This document shows, one piece after another, positions 5,682 through 5,737 of a DNA stretch of 5,737 bases (the stretch's first letter is position 1; each line of letters starts with the position of its first letter). The DNA lies in contig CAYVKY010000136.1 in NCBI GenBank assembly GCA_964452115.1, positions 1 through 5,737 of the forward strand. The letters are read 5' to 3'. The translations under genes were made by a program, and so were the position numbers. Source of the stretch: CAYVKY01 sp964452115. Lineage in GTDB: Bacteria; Bacteroidota; Ignavibacteria; Tepidaquicellales; Tepidaquicellaceae. Under the pieces are notes generated by a model, which was not told the DNA's origin, did no database searches, and was given only the letters and a program-made list of their open reading frames with translations.

Positions 5682-5737
5682 ATGAAACCAATATTAATAT
5701 TTTTAATAATTATTTGTGCCATAAATATTGGATTTGC
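5682..5737 (+). CDS. Start of a secreted protein (runs off the window)
   Basis: An ATG at 5682 follows AGGGAG (5671-5676) at a good ribosome-binding distance and opens MKPILIFLIICAINIGFA, a Lys followed by a hydrophobic stretch with a small residue at the end, which reads as a Sec signal peptide. The final partial codon GC- must be Ala. The frame continues past the window end, so length and function are unknown. It starts 11 bases after the stop of the RHS-derived tail, the spacing expected of co-transcribed genes and typical of a toxin tip followed by its immunity gene; that reading is inference. Confidence 0.6.
   Translation, partial: MKPILIFLIIICAINIGF

Overview
The window looks like a piece of an AT-rich genome from the Bacteroidota/Ignavibacteriota (FCB) side of the bacterial tree. 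This is inferred from three things. The peptide leader is of the Bacteroidetes 'GG' radical-SAM type. The peptidase-containing ABC transporter carries the LSQGQ signature often seen there. The first three genes start without a visible Shine-Dalgarno sequence. The species cannot be read from the sequence.

Bases 1-256 hold no convincing gene. They contain a perfect 11-bp REP-like palindrome (42-67), a rho-independent terminator (132-165) that closes off an unseen upstream unit, and weak promoter candidates.

Bases 257-4339 form a compact, co-directional operon for a ribosomally made, modified and exported peptide (RiPP). It encodes an 86-residue precursor with a double-glycine leader and an unbroken array of eight alternating cysteines spaced by Ser or Asp; a 532-residue radical SAM/SPASM maturase; a 719-residue ABC exporter with an N-terminal C39 protease; and the first 12 codons of a fourth gene that overlaps the exporter stop. 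The fourth gene may be an HlyD-type adaptor. The expected order of events is modification of the Cys-Ser/Asp array, then cleavage after Gly-Gly and export by the transporter. The alternating Cys array is the most unusual thing here.

Bases 4340-4439 are exactly 100 N, the usual placeholder for a scaffold gap of unknown length. The linkage of the two sides is therefore a scaffolding claim, not a read-through.

Bases 4440-5737 are much more AT-rich and different in character. They encode a small membrane-anchored protein, a lipoprotein, a short GC-rich fragment of an RHS-repeat core (DHLGSI...KFTG) broken by frame changes, and the start of a secreted protein. This resembles a displaced Rhs polymorphic-toxin tip with candidate immunity genes, but no toxin or immunity family could be named.
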